In this document: one piece after another, positions 37,995 to 45,920 of the stretch
How the letters are laid out: every line of letters begins with the position of its first letter
How positions within the stretch are numbered: position 1 is the first letter of the stretch
Origin: Pseudomonadota bacterium
Lineage (GTDB): Bacteria > Pseudomonadota > Gammaproteobacteria > Burkholderiales > Burkholderiaceae_C
Reading direction: 5' to 3'
Length of the DNA stretch: 45,920 bases
Assembly (NCBI GenBank): GCA_018241265.1
Contig: JAFEEF010000035.1
Location: forward strand, 1 to 45,920
Position numbers and translations under genes: made by a program
Notes under the pieces: generated by a model
The model's database searches: none
Told to the model about the DNA's origin: nothing
The model's input: only the letters and a program-made list of their open reading frames with translations

Positions 37995-39223
37995 GACGCA
38001 GCCTTGGGCGGCGGCTCGGCGAGGAAGGCCTTGACCAGCGGAACCAGGATCTCGACGATCCGGCGCGCCTCGGCCGACGACAGGATCAGCGCCGGCAAGA
38101 GGCGGATCACGCGGTCGGCGGTCACGCTGATGAGCAGGCCCGCATCGGCGGCGCGGCCGAGCAGCACGCCGCACGGCCGGTCGAGCTCGATGCCGAGCAT
38201 CAGGCCCTGGCCGCGGATCTCGCGCACGCCGGCCACGCCTTCGAACGCCTGTTGCAGTCCCAGCCGCAGCTCGCCGCCGACCTTCGCGGCGTTCGCGAGC
38301 AGGCCTTCTTCCTCCATGATGCGCAGCGTCTCGACGCCGGCGCGCATCGCGAGCGGATTGCCGCCGAAGGTCGTGCCGTGGTTGCCGGCGCCCAGCACCT
38401 TCGCGGTCTTCGGCCCGCAGACGATCGCGCCGACCGGCACGCCGGAGCCCAGGCCCTTGGCCATCGGCATCACGTCGGGCCGGATGCCGGCCCACTGGTG
38501 CGCGAACCACTTGCCGGTGCGGCCCATGCCGCACTGCACTTCGTCGAGCATCAGCAGCCAGTCGTTCGCGTCGCAGCGCCGGCGGACCTGCTGCAGGTAG
38601 TCGATCGTCGCCGGGCGGATGCCGCCTTCGCCCTGGATCACCTCGAGGAACACCGCGACGATGTTCGGATGCGTCTTCGCGACGGCATCGATCGCGGCGA
38701 TGTCGTTCATCGGGACGCGCACGAAGCCTTCGACGAGCGGCCCGAAGCCGGCCTGCACCTTCGGGTTGCCGGTGGCCGACAAGGTCGCGATCGAGCGGCC
38801 GTGGAAGGCGTTCTCGAGCACGATGATCTCGGGCCGGTCGATCTTGCGATCGTGGCCGTACTTGCGCGCGATCTTCAGCGCGCCCTCGTTGGCCTCCAGA
38901 CCGGTGCTGCAGAAGAACACGTTGGTCAGGCCCGACAGCTCGCACAGCTTGGCGGCGAGCCGCTCCTGCAGCGGCACGTGGTAGTAGTTCGACGAATGGA
39001 TCAGCTTGCCGATCTGGTCCTGCAGCGCCGGCACGAGCTTGGGATGCGCATGGCCGAGCGTGTTGACGGCGATGCCGGCGAGCGCGTCGAGGTATTCGCG
39101 ACCTTCGGTGTCCCACACCGTGCAGCCTCGGCCGTGCGACAGCGCCAGCGGCAGGCGGCCGTAGGTCGCCATCACGTGCGGTTCGGTCGGGGCGGTCGGC
39201 GCGGCTGCGGACGCGGCGGTCAT
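37991..39223 (-). CDS. argD: Acetylornithine aminotransferase
   Basis: A 410-residue class III PLP aminotransferase for the fourth step of arginine synthesis, possibly also acting on succinyl-diaminopimelate. Landmarks: VWDTEGREYLDALAGIAVN, FFCSTGLEANEGALK, VFLEVIQGEGGI, LMLDEVQCGMGRTG and the PLP-lysine in MAKGLGSGVPVGA. The ATG at 39223 follows AGGAG. It heads the transcript argD-argF-tlpA-like-DUF2946. Confidence 0.95.
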   Translation of the reverse strand: MTAASAAAPTAPTEPHVMATYGRLPLALSHGRGCTVWDTEGREYLDALAGIAVNTLGHAHPKLVPALQDQIGKLIHSSNYYHVPLQERLAAKLCELSGLTNVFFCSTGLEANEGALKIARKYGHDRKIDRPEIIVLENAFHGRSIATLSATGNPKVQAGFGPLVEGFVRVPMNDIAAIDAVAKTHPNIVAVFLEVIQGEGGIRPATIDYLQQVRRRCDANDWLLMLDEVQCGMGRTGKWFAHQWAGIRPDVMPMAKGLGSGVPVGAIVCGPKTAKVLGAGNHGTTFGGNPLAMRAGVETLRIMEEEGLLANAAKVGGELRLGLQQAFEGVAGVREIRGQGLMLGIELDRPCGVLLGRAADAGLLISVTADRVIRLLPALILSSAEARRIVEILVPLVKAFLAEPPPKAAS

Positions 39224-39311
39224 GGGCGGACTCCTGGACGATGGGCTGTCGATTCTAGGGTCGCGGCCGTGACGCGACGATGCAAGGTCATCGGCACGCG
39301 GCAGCAATAAG

Positions 39312-39340
39312 AAAGCCCGGCGCGCGAGCGGCCGGGCTTT
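39312..39340 (-). terminator. Intrinsic terminator of the DUF4148 gene
   Basis: A perfect 10-bp stem, AAAGCCCGGC (39312-39321) with 39331-39340, and a nine-base loop. On the minus strand it is followed by CTTATT, making a short U-tract. It lies 46 bases after the DUF4148 stop and separates that gene from argD. Confidence 0.85.
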
Positions 39341-39385
39341 GCTTTGGACGTCGTCGGACCGGCAAGCGCCGGCCGTGACGACCGA

Positions 39386-39775
39386 TCAGATCGAATGTTC
39401 GATCGCGAGCTGGTCGCTCGGCGCGTGGCGCGCCGTCATCATGTCGTTGACGACCTTGTCGCGCGACGCCGGTTCGGCGGCCGGCGTGTTGCCGTTCCAG
39501 GCCGCGCCCGTCTCGATCGCGGCCAGTTCGCCGCTCTGGCGTGCCGCCAGCGTGTCGGCGACGACCTGATCGCGCGACAGCGCCGACGGCTGCTGGTTGG
39601 CGGTCCAGACGCCGCCGGTCTCGAGCACCGCGAGCTCGCCGCTCTGGCGCGCGGCCAGCGTCTGTGCGACGACCTCGTCGCGCGTCAGCGGGCGTGAAGC
39701 GTCGTCGGCGCGCGCGACGCCGGTCGACAGCAGGGCGGCGAAGGTGGCTGCGGCGATCAGAACTTGCTTGGTCAT
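39386..39775 (-). CDS. DUF4148 repeat protein, exported
   Basis: A 129-residue protein with a signal peptide (1-23, ending VARA). The mature part is built from three tandem units of about 36 residues, starting at TRDEVVAQTLAARQSGEL (31), SRDQVVADTLAARQSGEL (67) and a degraded third, SRDKVVNDMMTARHA (104). The (S/T)RxxVxxxxxxAR pattern is the DUF4148 motif, abundant in Burkholderiales and of unknown function. The ATG is at 39775, and a terminator follows the gene, so it is monocistronic. Confidence 0.88.
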   Translation of the reverse strand: MTKQVLIAAATFAALLSTGVARADDASRPLTRDEVVAQTLAARQSGELAVLETGGVWTANQQPSALSRDQVVADTLAARQSGELAAIETGAAWNGNTPAAEPASRDKVVNDMMTARHAPSDQLAIEHSI

Positions 39776-39961
39776 GGCATCTCCTGGAACGGGTCGTGAG
39801 GGATCGCCGTTGCGGCACGCGGGAGCGGGTGCATGGACGCCGGCGATGAGCGGATCGTGGCCGGCCGGTCTTGCCGCGCGATGGCGCCGTTCGGACGCCA
39901 TGTTGCAGATGCAATCGCCGATGCAACGAGCGGCAACGCCGCCGGGCTGGAACGACGACGG

Positions 39962-42001
39962 CTAGCGCGCGAAGGCCTGCGCCAGGCGAGCGCCGAGTTC
40001 GGCGCGATGCAGCGGCTTCTGCAGCACGGTGGACACGCCGGCGGCGCGTGCGCGCTCGTCAAGGTTCGTCCCGCCGTAGCCGCTGACGAGCAGGATAGGC
40101 ACGTCGGGCCGCAGCGCACGGAATCGGCGCGCCAGGTCGGTGCCGTTCAGGCCCGGCATCGCCTGGTCGACGAGCAGCGCGTCGTAGCGCTCCGGCGTCT
40201 CCTGCAGCGCCGCCAGCGCGGCTTGCGGATCCGCGTAGCCCGCGGGCTCGTAGCCCATGCCGGCCAGCACTTCCTCGGTCAGCGCGACCAGCGCCGGCTC
40301 GTCGTCGACCACCATCACCACCTGGCCGTGGCCGCGCGGCACGTCGGCGGGTGCTTCGGCCTCGCGCGGCGGCGCCGCTTCGATGCGCGGGAACGCGAGC
40401 GTGAACGTCGTGCCGCGGTTCGGCGCCGACTGCACGTCGATCGTGCCGCCCATGTCCTTGACCGCGGCATGCACGATCGCCAGCCCGAGGCCGGTGCCGC
40501 CGGCGCCGGCGCGCGTCGTGAAGAACGGTTCGAACAAGTGCTCGGTCGCCTCGTTGCTGAGGCCGTGGCCGGTGTCCTCGATGCGCAGCACGACGCGCTC
40601 GTCCGCCGTCGCGGCATCCCGCACCGCGGCCTCGACCGCGAGGACGACGCGCAGCACGCCGCCGTCGGGCATCGCCTGCAGCGCGTTGGTGCAGAGGTTG
40701 TGCACCGCCTCGAACAGCTGGATCGCGTCGCCACGCACCGTCACGGTGTCGCCGGCGTCGAAGGCGCGCTCCAGACGAATCGTCGCGGGCAGCGTGGCGG
40801 CGAGCAGGTCCAGCACTTCGCGCACCACCGGCAGCACCGCGACCGCGGTCTGCGGCTTCGGGCCGCCGCGGCTGAAGCTCAGGATGCGCGCGACGAGGCG
40901 CCGGCCGCGCTCGCCGGCGCGCAGCACCTGTTCGGCGCTGCGCGCCGCGGGCGTGTTCGCCGCGACTTGCTGGCCGAGCAGGTCGGCATAGCCCAGGATC
41001 GCCGCCAGCACGTTGTTGAAGTCGTGCGCGATGCCGCCCGACAGCCGGCCCAGCGCTTCGAGGCGACGCGACTGCTCGGCGCGCCGCGCCAGCACGGCCT
41101 GCGCCTGCACGCGCGCCTGGGTCTCGTGCTGCAGGCGGAGCACGACGAAGGCCAGCAGGCCGAGGGCGATCACGGTGACGAGCGTCGCGCTCGCGAGGTA
41201 CTCGACCCAGGGTGCGAGTACCGCGCTGCGGTCGCGCGAGCTGATCGCGACGAGCGGCAGGCCGCGCAGCCGCTGGGCGGTGGCGAAGACGCGCGCATGC
41301 GCGACCGGCGTGTTCGGTTCGAGCAGGTGCTCCAGCAGCGCTGCGGCGCCGACGTCGGCCTCCTCCAGCTCGGCGAGGTCGAGGTTGCCGGCCAGGCGCT
41401 GGCCCGCGAGCGTGTAGAGACCGAAGCGCGCATCGCTCGCGATCGCGACGCGCGCGAAGAAGCGCTCGATGAAGCGCGCGTCCGCCACCGCGATGATCTG
41501 CAGCGCGCCGGCATCGGCTGCCGCGCTGCGCGCCAGCTCGATCGATTCGGCGTCGCCGCTGCGCGGCGGGCCGATGCGCAGGGCACCGGGCGGATCGCCG
41601 GGCGGCAGCGCGCGTGCCGCCGAGGAAGCCGCGCTCGACGAGGCGACGATGGTCCCATTGGCCGTGGCCAGCGCGAGTTCGCGCACGTAGAGATCGTCGC
41701 CGGCGCGCAGCCGCAGCCGCGCCTGGGCGCTGTCCGGCGTGATGCGGCCCGCGGCAAGGTCGGCTCGCGTGGCGCGCAGCGACGCGTCGACGGTGTCGAA
41801 CACGACGCGCACGTGCTCGCTCAGCGCCGCAGTCTGCAGCACGAGCTGGCGTGCGGTGAACTGCAGGCGGTGGTCGCGCAGCACCCAGAGCCAGTAGGCC
41901 ATCAGCGCGCACAGCACGAGCGCGACCACGGACGCCGCCCAGGCGAGGCGGCGCGGCGTGGGTTCCGCGGCGGCGTGCGGATGCGTGGCACCGGCATACA
42001 C
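39962..42001 (-). CDS. Hybrid histidine kinase with C-terminal receiver
   Basis: A 679-residue membrane kinase. Helix one (about 22-42) and helix two (about 275-297) bracket a roughly 230-residue periplasmic sensor, probably of the CACHE type. The kinase core has His326 in GGIAHDFNNVLAAILGYADL (an NtrB-like H-box), then NLCTNALQAMP, GHGLSN and GGTGLGLAIVHAAV. A receiver at 560-679 has the acidic VVDDEP and phospho-acceptor Asp612 (LLVDQAMPG). The start is a GTG at 42001 with only a weak ribosome site. The divergent OmpR-type regulator gene may be its partner, with the C-terminal receiver either competing for phosphate or acting in a relay. Confidence 0.88.
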   Translation of the reverse strand: MYAGATHPHAAAEPTPRRLAWAASVVALVLCALMAYWLWVLRDHRLQFTARQLVLQTAALSEHVRVVFDTVDASLRATRADLAAGRITPDSAQARLRLRAGDDLYVRELALATANGTIVASSSAASSAARALPPGDPPGALRIGPPRSGDAESIELARSAAADAGALQIIAVADARFIERFFARVAIASDARFGLYTLAGQRLAGNLDLAELEEADVGAAALLEHLLEPNTPVAHARVFATAQRLRGLPLVAISSRDRSAVLAPWVEYLASATLVTVIALGLLAFVVLRLQHETQARVQAQAVLARRAEQSRRLEALGRLSGGIAHDFNNVLAAILGYADLLGQQVAANTPAARSAEQVLRAGERGRRLVARILSFSRGGPKPQTAVAVLPVVREVLDLLAATLPATIRLERAFDAGDTVTVRGDAIQLFEAVHNLCTNALQAMPDGGVLRVVLAVEAAVRDAATADERVVLRIEDTGHGLSNEATEHLFEPFFTTRAGAGGTGLGLAIVHAAVKDMGGTIDVQSAPNRGTTFTLAFPRIEAAPPREAEAPADVPRGHGQVVMVVDDEPALVALTEEVLAGMGYEPAGYADPQAALAALQETPERYDALLVDQAMPGLNGTDLARRFRALRPDVPILLVSGYGGTNLDERARAAGVSTVLQKPLHRAELGARLAQAFAR

Positions 42002-42111
42002 GATGGCCGCGAGGATACGCAGCTTCGCGCCGTCGCGGGCTGCGTGGGCCGTCCGCGGCGCGGCGGCAGGACTCGCCGCACAATCCGCGTCCCGAGTCGC
42101 ACAGTCGAACC

Positions 42112-42843
42112 GTGAGCGATACGCTGGATCCGCACATCCTGGTCGTCGACGACGATCCTCTGGTCGTCGAGCTGCTGCAGGACTATCTCGGCGCCAACGA
42201 GCTGCGCGTCAGTGCGGCGTCGAACGGCACGCAGATGTGGCAGGCGTTCGAGCGCGAGGCGATCGATCTGGTCCTGCTCGACGTGCGGCTGCCGGGCGAG
42301 AACGGCATGCGTCTGGCGGCGCAGCTGCGCGAGAAGGCGCCCGTGCCCATCATCCTGCTGACCGGCCGCGCCGAGGAGGCCGATCGCGTGATGGGCCTGG
42401 AGGTCGGCGCCGACGACTACATCGTCAAGCCGTTCAGCTCGCGCGAGCTGCTCGCGCGCGTGCGTGCCCAGCTGCGCCGTTCACGCATGCTCGAGGCGTC
42501 GCCCCGTAACGAGGACCGTCGGCGCGCGTTCCGCTTCGCCGGCTGGGAACTCAACCTGCGCACGCGACGATTGCGGCGCGCCGACGGCGGCGACGTGGAG
42601 CTGTCGAACGGGCAGTTCAGCCTGCTCGTCGCGCTGTGCGGCGCGGGCGGCCGGGTGCTGTCGCGCGATCAGTTGCTGGGCCAGTCGCGCCTGCACGGCG
42701 CCGAGGTCTACGACCGCAACATCGACGTGCAGATCCTGCGCCTGCGGCGCCAGATCGAGCCGGACCCGGCGCGGCCGAGCCTGATCGTGACCGAGCGCGG
42801 CGCCGGCTACCGGTTCGCGCCGGCGGTCGAAACCTTGTACTGA
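42112..42843 (+). CDS. OmpR-family response regulator
   Basis: A 243-residue regulator: receiver (8-122) with VVDDDP, phospho-acceptor Asp57 (LLDVRLPGENG) and DDYIVKPFSS, then a winged-helix domain ending LIVTERGAGYRFA. It resembles the OmpR/TorR branch. The start is a GTG at 42112. Upstream, CGCACAATC (42077-42085) and CGCACAGTC (42098-42106) form an imperfect direct repeat two helical turns apart that could be an autoregulatory site. It is divergent from the hybrid kinase with 110 bases between. Confidence 0.88.
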   Translation: MSDTLDPHILVVDDDPLVVELLQDYLGANELRVSAASNGTQMWQAFEREAIDLVLLDVRLPGENGMRLAAQLREKAPVPIILLTGRAEEADRVMGLEVGADDYIVKPFSSRELLARVRAQLRRSRMLEASPRNEDRRRAFRFAGWELNLRTRRLRRADGGDVELSNGQFSLLVALCGAGGRVLSRDQLLGQSRLHGAEVYDRNIDVQILRLRRQIEPDPARPSLIVTERGAGYRFAPAVETLY

Positions 42844-42849
42844 ATGGAA

Positions 42850-42872
42850 AACGGCCCGCGTAGCGGGCCGTT
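42850..42872 (-). terminator. Shared terminator of rpsT and the regulator gene
   Basis: A 10-bp perfect stem, AACGGCCCGC (42850-42859) with 42863-42872, and loop GTA. On the minus strand TT follows the stem and runs into TTCC, making a U-rich tail after rpsT. It begins seven bases after the regulator stop on the other strand, so it probably works in both directions. Confidence 0.85.
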
Positions 42873-42894
42873 CGGCATCCGGACTGAACCGGAC

Positions 42895-43197
42895 TCAGGC
42901 GTGCGCGGCGAGCGCCTTGACCTTGGCGGCCAGGCGGCTCTTGTGGCGCGCCGCCTTGTTCTTGTGGAACAGACCCTTGTCCGCCACCGAGTCGATCACC
43001 GACTGGGCCGACTTGAACAGGTCGGTCGCCTTGGCCTTGTCGCCCGCGACGACGGCCTTCTGGACGTTCTTGATGACGGTGCGGAACTTCGAGCGCAGCG
43101 CGGTGTTGGCGGCGTTGAGCTTCACGTCCTGGCGCACGCGCTTGAGGCCCGACGCGATCCGTACGGTCTTCTTCTTGGCTTTGGAGGAAGTGGCCAT
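42895..43197 (-). CDS. rpsT: 30S ribosomal protein S20
   Basis: A 100-residue, Lys-rich ribosomal protein that binds 16S rRNA. The family opening is [13 protein letters not shown], and the core [14 protein letters not shown] and [20 protein letters not shown] are characteristic. It is monocistronic with a terminator at 42850-42872 and is divergent from murJ, the usual order in betaproteobacteria. Confidence 0.97.
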   Translation of the reverse strand: MATSSKAKKKTVRIASGLKRVRQDVKLNAANTALRSKFRTVIKNVQKAVVAGDKAKATDLFKSAQSVIDSVADKGLFHKNKAARHKSRLAAKVKALAAHA

Positions 43198-43284
43198 GTG
43201 CTTGGTTTGGCTGCTTTGGTTTGGCTTGGCGCTGCCGCCGAGGTGCCAGCTAAGGCAGCGGAGGCAGGTTGAGCAAAGACCGCG

Positions 43285-43350
43285 AGTATAGCATCCCGTC
43301 GGCCCGCGGTGGCCACAGCCGGCCGGCGGGCGGCGCAGGCTGCCTATAAT
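43285..43350. promoter_or_regulatory. Divergent -10 boxes for rpsT and murJ
   Basis: On the minus strand TATACT (43285-43290) is a good -10 for rpsT, with the ATG 88 bases downstream. On the plus strand TATAAT (43345-43350) is a consensus -10 for murJ, 75 bases before its ATG. Both -35 regions are poor matches. Confidence 0.6.
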
Positions 43351-43424
43351 CGCCAGCCCCTGGACCTGCGCCCGCCCGCCGACCGGGCCGCGACGGCCCC
43401 GAACGCCCGCGGCCTATCTCCTTC

Positions 43425-44981
43425 ATGAACCTGCTGCGGGCCGCGTCGACCGTTTCGCTGCTCTCGCTCGCCTCGCGCATCACCGGCCTCGTCCGCGAGG
43501 TGCTGATCGCCCAGCTGTTCGGCGCCGGCGCCTGGAACGACGCCTACCAGGCCGCTTTCCGCATTCCCAACATGCTGCGCCGGCTGTTCGGCGAGGGCGC
43601 GTTCTCGGCCGCCTTCGTGCCGCTGCTGGCGGCCTCGCGCGCCACCGACGGCGACGCCGCGACGCACCGGCTGATCGACGCGGTGGCGACCGTGCTGTTC
43701 TGGATCCTCGTCGCCACCTGCATCGCCGGCGTCGTGCTGGCGCCGGCGGTCGTCTGGCTGATGGCGTCCGGGCTGCAGGAGTTCGACGGCGCGGTGCTGA
43801 TGACGCGCTGGATGTTCCCGTACATCGGGATGATCTCGCTGGTCTCGCTGGCGTCGGGGATCCTCAACACCTGGCGCCACTTCGCGGTGCCGGCGGCGAC
43901 GCCGGTGCTGCTCAACGTGGCATCGATCGCGGCCGCGTGGTGGCTCGCGCCGCTGTTCCGCCGGCACGGCATCGAGCCGATCTATTCGATGGCGGTCGGC
44001 GTGATCGTCGGCGGCGTGCTGCAGCTCGCGATCCAGGTGCCGGCGCTCGCACGGATCGGCATGCTGCCGCACATCGGCGCGACGCCGCGTGCGCTGCGCG
44101 ACGCCTGGGCGCATCCCGGCGTCGGCCGCGTGCTGCACCAGATGGCGCCGGCGCTGCTCGGCGTCTCGGTGTCGCAGCTCTCGCTGCTGATCAACACCCA
44201 GATCGCATCGCACCAGGGTGTAGGCGCGGTGTCGTGGATCACCTATGCCGACCGGCTGATGGAGTTCCCGACCGCGCTGCTCGGCGTCGCGCTCGGCGTG
44301 GTGTTGATTCCGCAGCTCTCGGCCGCGCAGGCGCGACGCGACACCGACGAATATTCGAAGCTGCTCGACTGGGGGCTGCGCCTCGTGCTGCTGCTCGCGC
44401 TGCCGTGCGCTGCCGCGCTGCTGGTGTTTCCGAAGGCGCTGCTGGCGGTCCTGTACCAGCGCGGCCAGTTCGGCGCCGCGGACGTCGCCCAGACCGTGCC
44501 CGCACTGATGGGCTATGGCGCCGGTCTGCTGGGGCTGATCGCGGTGAAGATCCTGGCCCCCGGCTTCTACGCCCGCCAGGACATCCGCACGCCGGTCAAG
44601 GTCTCGATCGGCGTCTTGCTGCTGACGCAGGCGCTCAACCTGCTGCTGGTGCCGTACCTGCACCATGCCGGGCTGACCTTGGCGATCGGCATCGGTGCGC
44701 TGTTCAACGCCGCTTTCCTCTACCACGGCCTGCGGCGCGCCGGCGCCTACGTGCCGCAGCCGGGCTGGCGCGGCTTCGGCTGGCGCGTCGGCCTGGCGAC
44801 GGCACTGCTGACCGCGTTGTTGTACTGGGCCGACCACGCGATCGACTGGACCGGCCTGGTCGACCATCCATGGGTGCGCATCGGCTGGCTCGCGGCCTGC
44901 CTGATCGGCGCGGCGGCGCTCTACTTCGCGACGCTGCTCGCCTGCGGCTGGAACCCGCGCGCGTTCATGCGCCACACCTGA
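43425..44981 (+). CDS. murJ: Lipid II flippase MurJ
   Basis: A 518-residue inner-membrane protein with about 14 helices that flips the peptidoglycan precursor lipid II. The N-terminal signature SLLSLASRITGLVREVLIA and AFRIPNMLRRLFGEGAFSAA are diagnostic; the conserved Arg residues of the central cavity lie in these segments. The C-terminal part carries the extra helix pair found in MurJ but not in other MOP transporters. The ATG is at 43425. Confidence 0.96.
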   Translation: MNLLRAASTVSLLSLASRITGLVREVLIAQLFGAGAWNDAYQAAFRIPNMLRRLFGEGAFSAAFVPLLAASRATDGDAATHRLIDAVATVLFWILVATCIAGVVLAPAVVWLMASGLQEFDGAVLMTRWMFPYIGMISLVSLASGILNTWRHFAVPAATPVLLNVASIAAAWWLAPLFRRHGIEPIYSMAVGVIVGGVLQLAIQVPALARIGMLPHIGATPRALRDAWAHPGVGRVLHQMAPALLGVSVSQLSLLINTQIASHQGVGAVSWITYADRLMEFPTALLGVALGVVLIPQLSAAQARRDTDEYSKLLDWGLRLVLLLALPCAAALLVFPKALLAVLYQRGQFGAADVAQTVPALMGYGAGLLGLIAVKILAPGFYARQDIRTPVKVSIGVLLLTQALNLLLVPYLHHAGLTLAIGIGALFNAAFLYHGLRRAGAYVPQPGWRGFGWRVGLATALLTALLYWADHAIDWTGLVDHPWVRIGWLAACLIGAAALYFATLLACGWNPRAFMRHT

Positions 44982-45024
44982 TGCCCGGGGTCTGCCGGGG
45001 GTGGGACCGCAGCAGTCGAAGCCC

Positions 45025-45030
45025 TACACT
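45025..45030 (+). promoter_or_regulatory. Possible -10 box giving a leaderless SirB1 transcript
   Basis: TACACT lies seven bases before the ATG at 45037. If it is a -10 box, transcription would begin at or next to the start codon. The -35 region is weak and no ribosome site is visible before the ATG. Confidence 0.4.
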
Positions 45031-45036
45031 CGCGTC

Positions 45037-45900
45037 ATGCCCGGTCCCTGGTCCCTCGCTGCGCCGACCGCGCTCGACTATTTCACGTCGCTGGTCGCCG
45101 ATGATGCGACCTTGTCGCTCACCGAGGCGGCCGTCTCGATCGCCCAGGACGACTTCCCGCAGCTCGACACCGAGGCCGTGCTCGCCGAGATCGACGCGCT
45201 GGCCGAGCGTCTGCAGCGCCGATTGGCTGCCGACGCCGCAGCGGCGCAGCGCCTGCGTCTGCTGAACCGCTTCTTCTTCGAAGAACTCGGCTTCTGCGGC
45301 AACGTCAACGACTACTACGATCCGAACAACAGCTACGTGCATGCGGTGCTGAGCTCGCGGCGCGGCATCCCGATCACGCTCGCGGTGCTCTACATCGAGC
45401 TCGCATCGCAGATCGGGCTGACGGCGCGCGGCGTCTCGTTCCCCGGCCATTTCCTCGTCAAGCTGCGCATGCCGCAGGGTGAGGTGGTGATCGATCCGTT
45501 CACCGGCCATTCGCTGTCGCGCGACGAGCTCGATGGGCGTCTCGCGCCCTACAAGCGCAGCCACGGGCTGCAGGGCGACTTCGATGCGCCGCTCGGCCTC
45601 TTCCTGCAGGCCGCGCCGGCGCGCGACGTGGTGGCGCGCATGCTGCGCAACCTGAAAGAGATCCATCGCAGCAGCGGCGATGCGGTGCGCCTGCTCGCCG
45701 TGCTGCAGCGACTGGTGATCCTCCTGCCGCGTGCCTGGGAGGAGCGCCGCGACCGCGGCCTCGCCTACGCCGAACTCGGCTTCAACGAGGCCGCGTCGCG
45801 CGATCTGCGCGACTACCTCGAGCACGCCGCCGACAGCCACGACCGCGCGGCGATCGCCGAACGCCTCGTGCACCTCGGACGCGGCGGCTATCTGCACTAG
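45037..45900 (+). CDS. SirB1-family transglutaminase-like/TPR protein
   Basis: A 287-residue cytoplasmic protein of the SirB1 family. The N-terminal two thirds hold the transglutaminase-like domain with NRFFFEELGFCGNVNDYYDPNNSY-type conserved block (about 76-99), RRGIPITLAVLYIE and GVSFPGHFLVKL. The C-terminal third is a tetratricopeptide-like helical region (LLAVLQRLVILLPRAWEERRDRGLAYAELG). Function is unknown; the family is often next to murJ in betaproteobacteria. The ATG at 45037 is 55 bases after murJ; a few in-frame codons upstream lack a better start. Confidence 0.88.
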   Translation: MPGPWSLAAPTALDYFTSLVADDATLSLTEAAVSIAQDDFPQLDTEAVLAEIDALAERLQRRLAADAAAAQRLRLLNRFFFEELGFCGNVNDYYDPNNSYVHAVLSSRRGIPITLAVLYIELASQIGLTARGVSFPGHFLVKLRMPQGEVVIDPFTGHSLSRDELDGRLAPYKRSHGLQGDFDAPLGLFLQAAPARDVVARMLRNLKEIHRSSGDAVRLLAVLQRLVILLPRAWEERRDRGLAYAELGFNEAASRDLRDYLEHAADSHDRAAIAERLVHLGRGGYLH

Positions 45901-45920
45901 CCCGCATATTTCACCGTAGG

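Noticed and set aside
39901-39930. Pair of GATGCAA repeats upstream of the DUF4148 gene
   Set aside because: Spacing is 12 bases and only two weak copies exist; no matching promoter elements are placed convincingly around them.

Overview
The window is GC-rich chromosomal DNA with tightly packed genes, many 4-base ATGA/GTGA overlaps and a few GTG/TTG starts. Gene content points to a betaproteobacterium of the order Burkholderiales, perhaps a Rubrivivax/Leptothrix-like lineage. Supporting signs are a DUF4148 protein, the rpsT / murJ / SirB1 order, an rpfE-like gene joined to recJ, argD-argF, and a kynBUA operon beside a 2-aminobenzoyl-CoA cluster. The assignment is inferred from content only. 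No rRNA, tRNA, CRISPR array, integrase or intact transposase was seen.

Left part (1-13.2 kb). A copy of a dispersed hairpin repeat abuts the minus-strand run PHP phosphatase (trpH type), DMT exporter, YciO/Sua5-like protein. An orphan PD-(D/E)XK nuclease-like gene of visibly lower GC (2763-4142) lies next to it. Then come an ABC ATPase with a giant ABC-2 permease/M1 peptidase fusion, a three-gene envelope or stress block that includes a secreted Cys-pair repeat protein, and rpfE-like/recJ. The 650-base gap 13205-13855 holds a large nested palindrome.

Middle part (13.8-24.6 kb). This holds lolC-lolD, a secreted protein of unknown function, a DUF2164 protein, a type II NADH dehydrogenase-like flavoprotein, and an OmpR-type two-component system. 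The system is separated from degP by a broken AAA-type ATPase gene. The degP promoter carries three CTAAC boxes at exact 11-base spacing, a pattern expected for an OmpR/PmrA-class regulator, so the neighbouring system probably controls degP.

Catabolic island (24.6-35 kb). kynB-kynU-kynA (tryptophan to anthranilate) is divergent from a seven-gene run: 2-aminobenzoyl-CoA monooxygenase/reductase, MarR regulator, crotonase, acyl-CoA dehydrogenase, 2-aminobenzoate-CoA ligase, RidA-like protein, DUF3052 protein. Together they encode tryptophan breakdown through anthranilate and its CoA thioester. The crotonase lacks both hydratase glutamates but keeps a MenB-type aspartate, and the RidA-like protein lacks the catalytic arginine. 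These two are the best candidates for the poorly understood steps after ring reduction.

Right part (35-45.9 kb). A secreted beta-barrel-like protein with a Cys-rich N-terminus, a DUF2946 protein and a TlpA-like thioredoxin follow argD-argF on the minus strand; the last two abut argF closely, and the barrel gene lies 131 bases further on. Next come a DUF4148 repeat protein with its own terminator, a divergent hybrid histidine kinase / OmpR-type regulator pair, rpsT, murJ and a SirB1-family protein.
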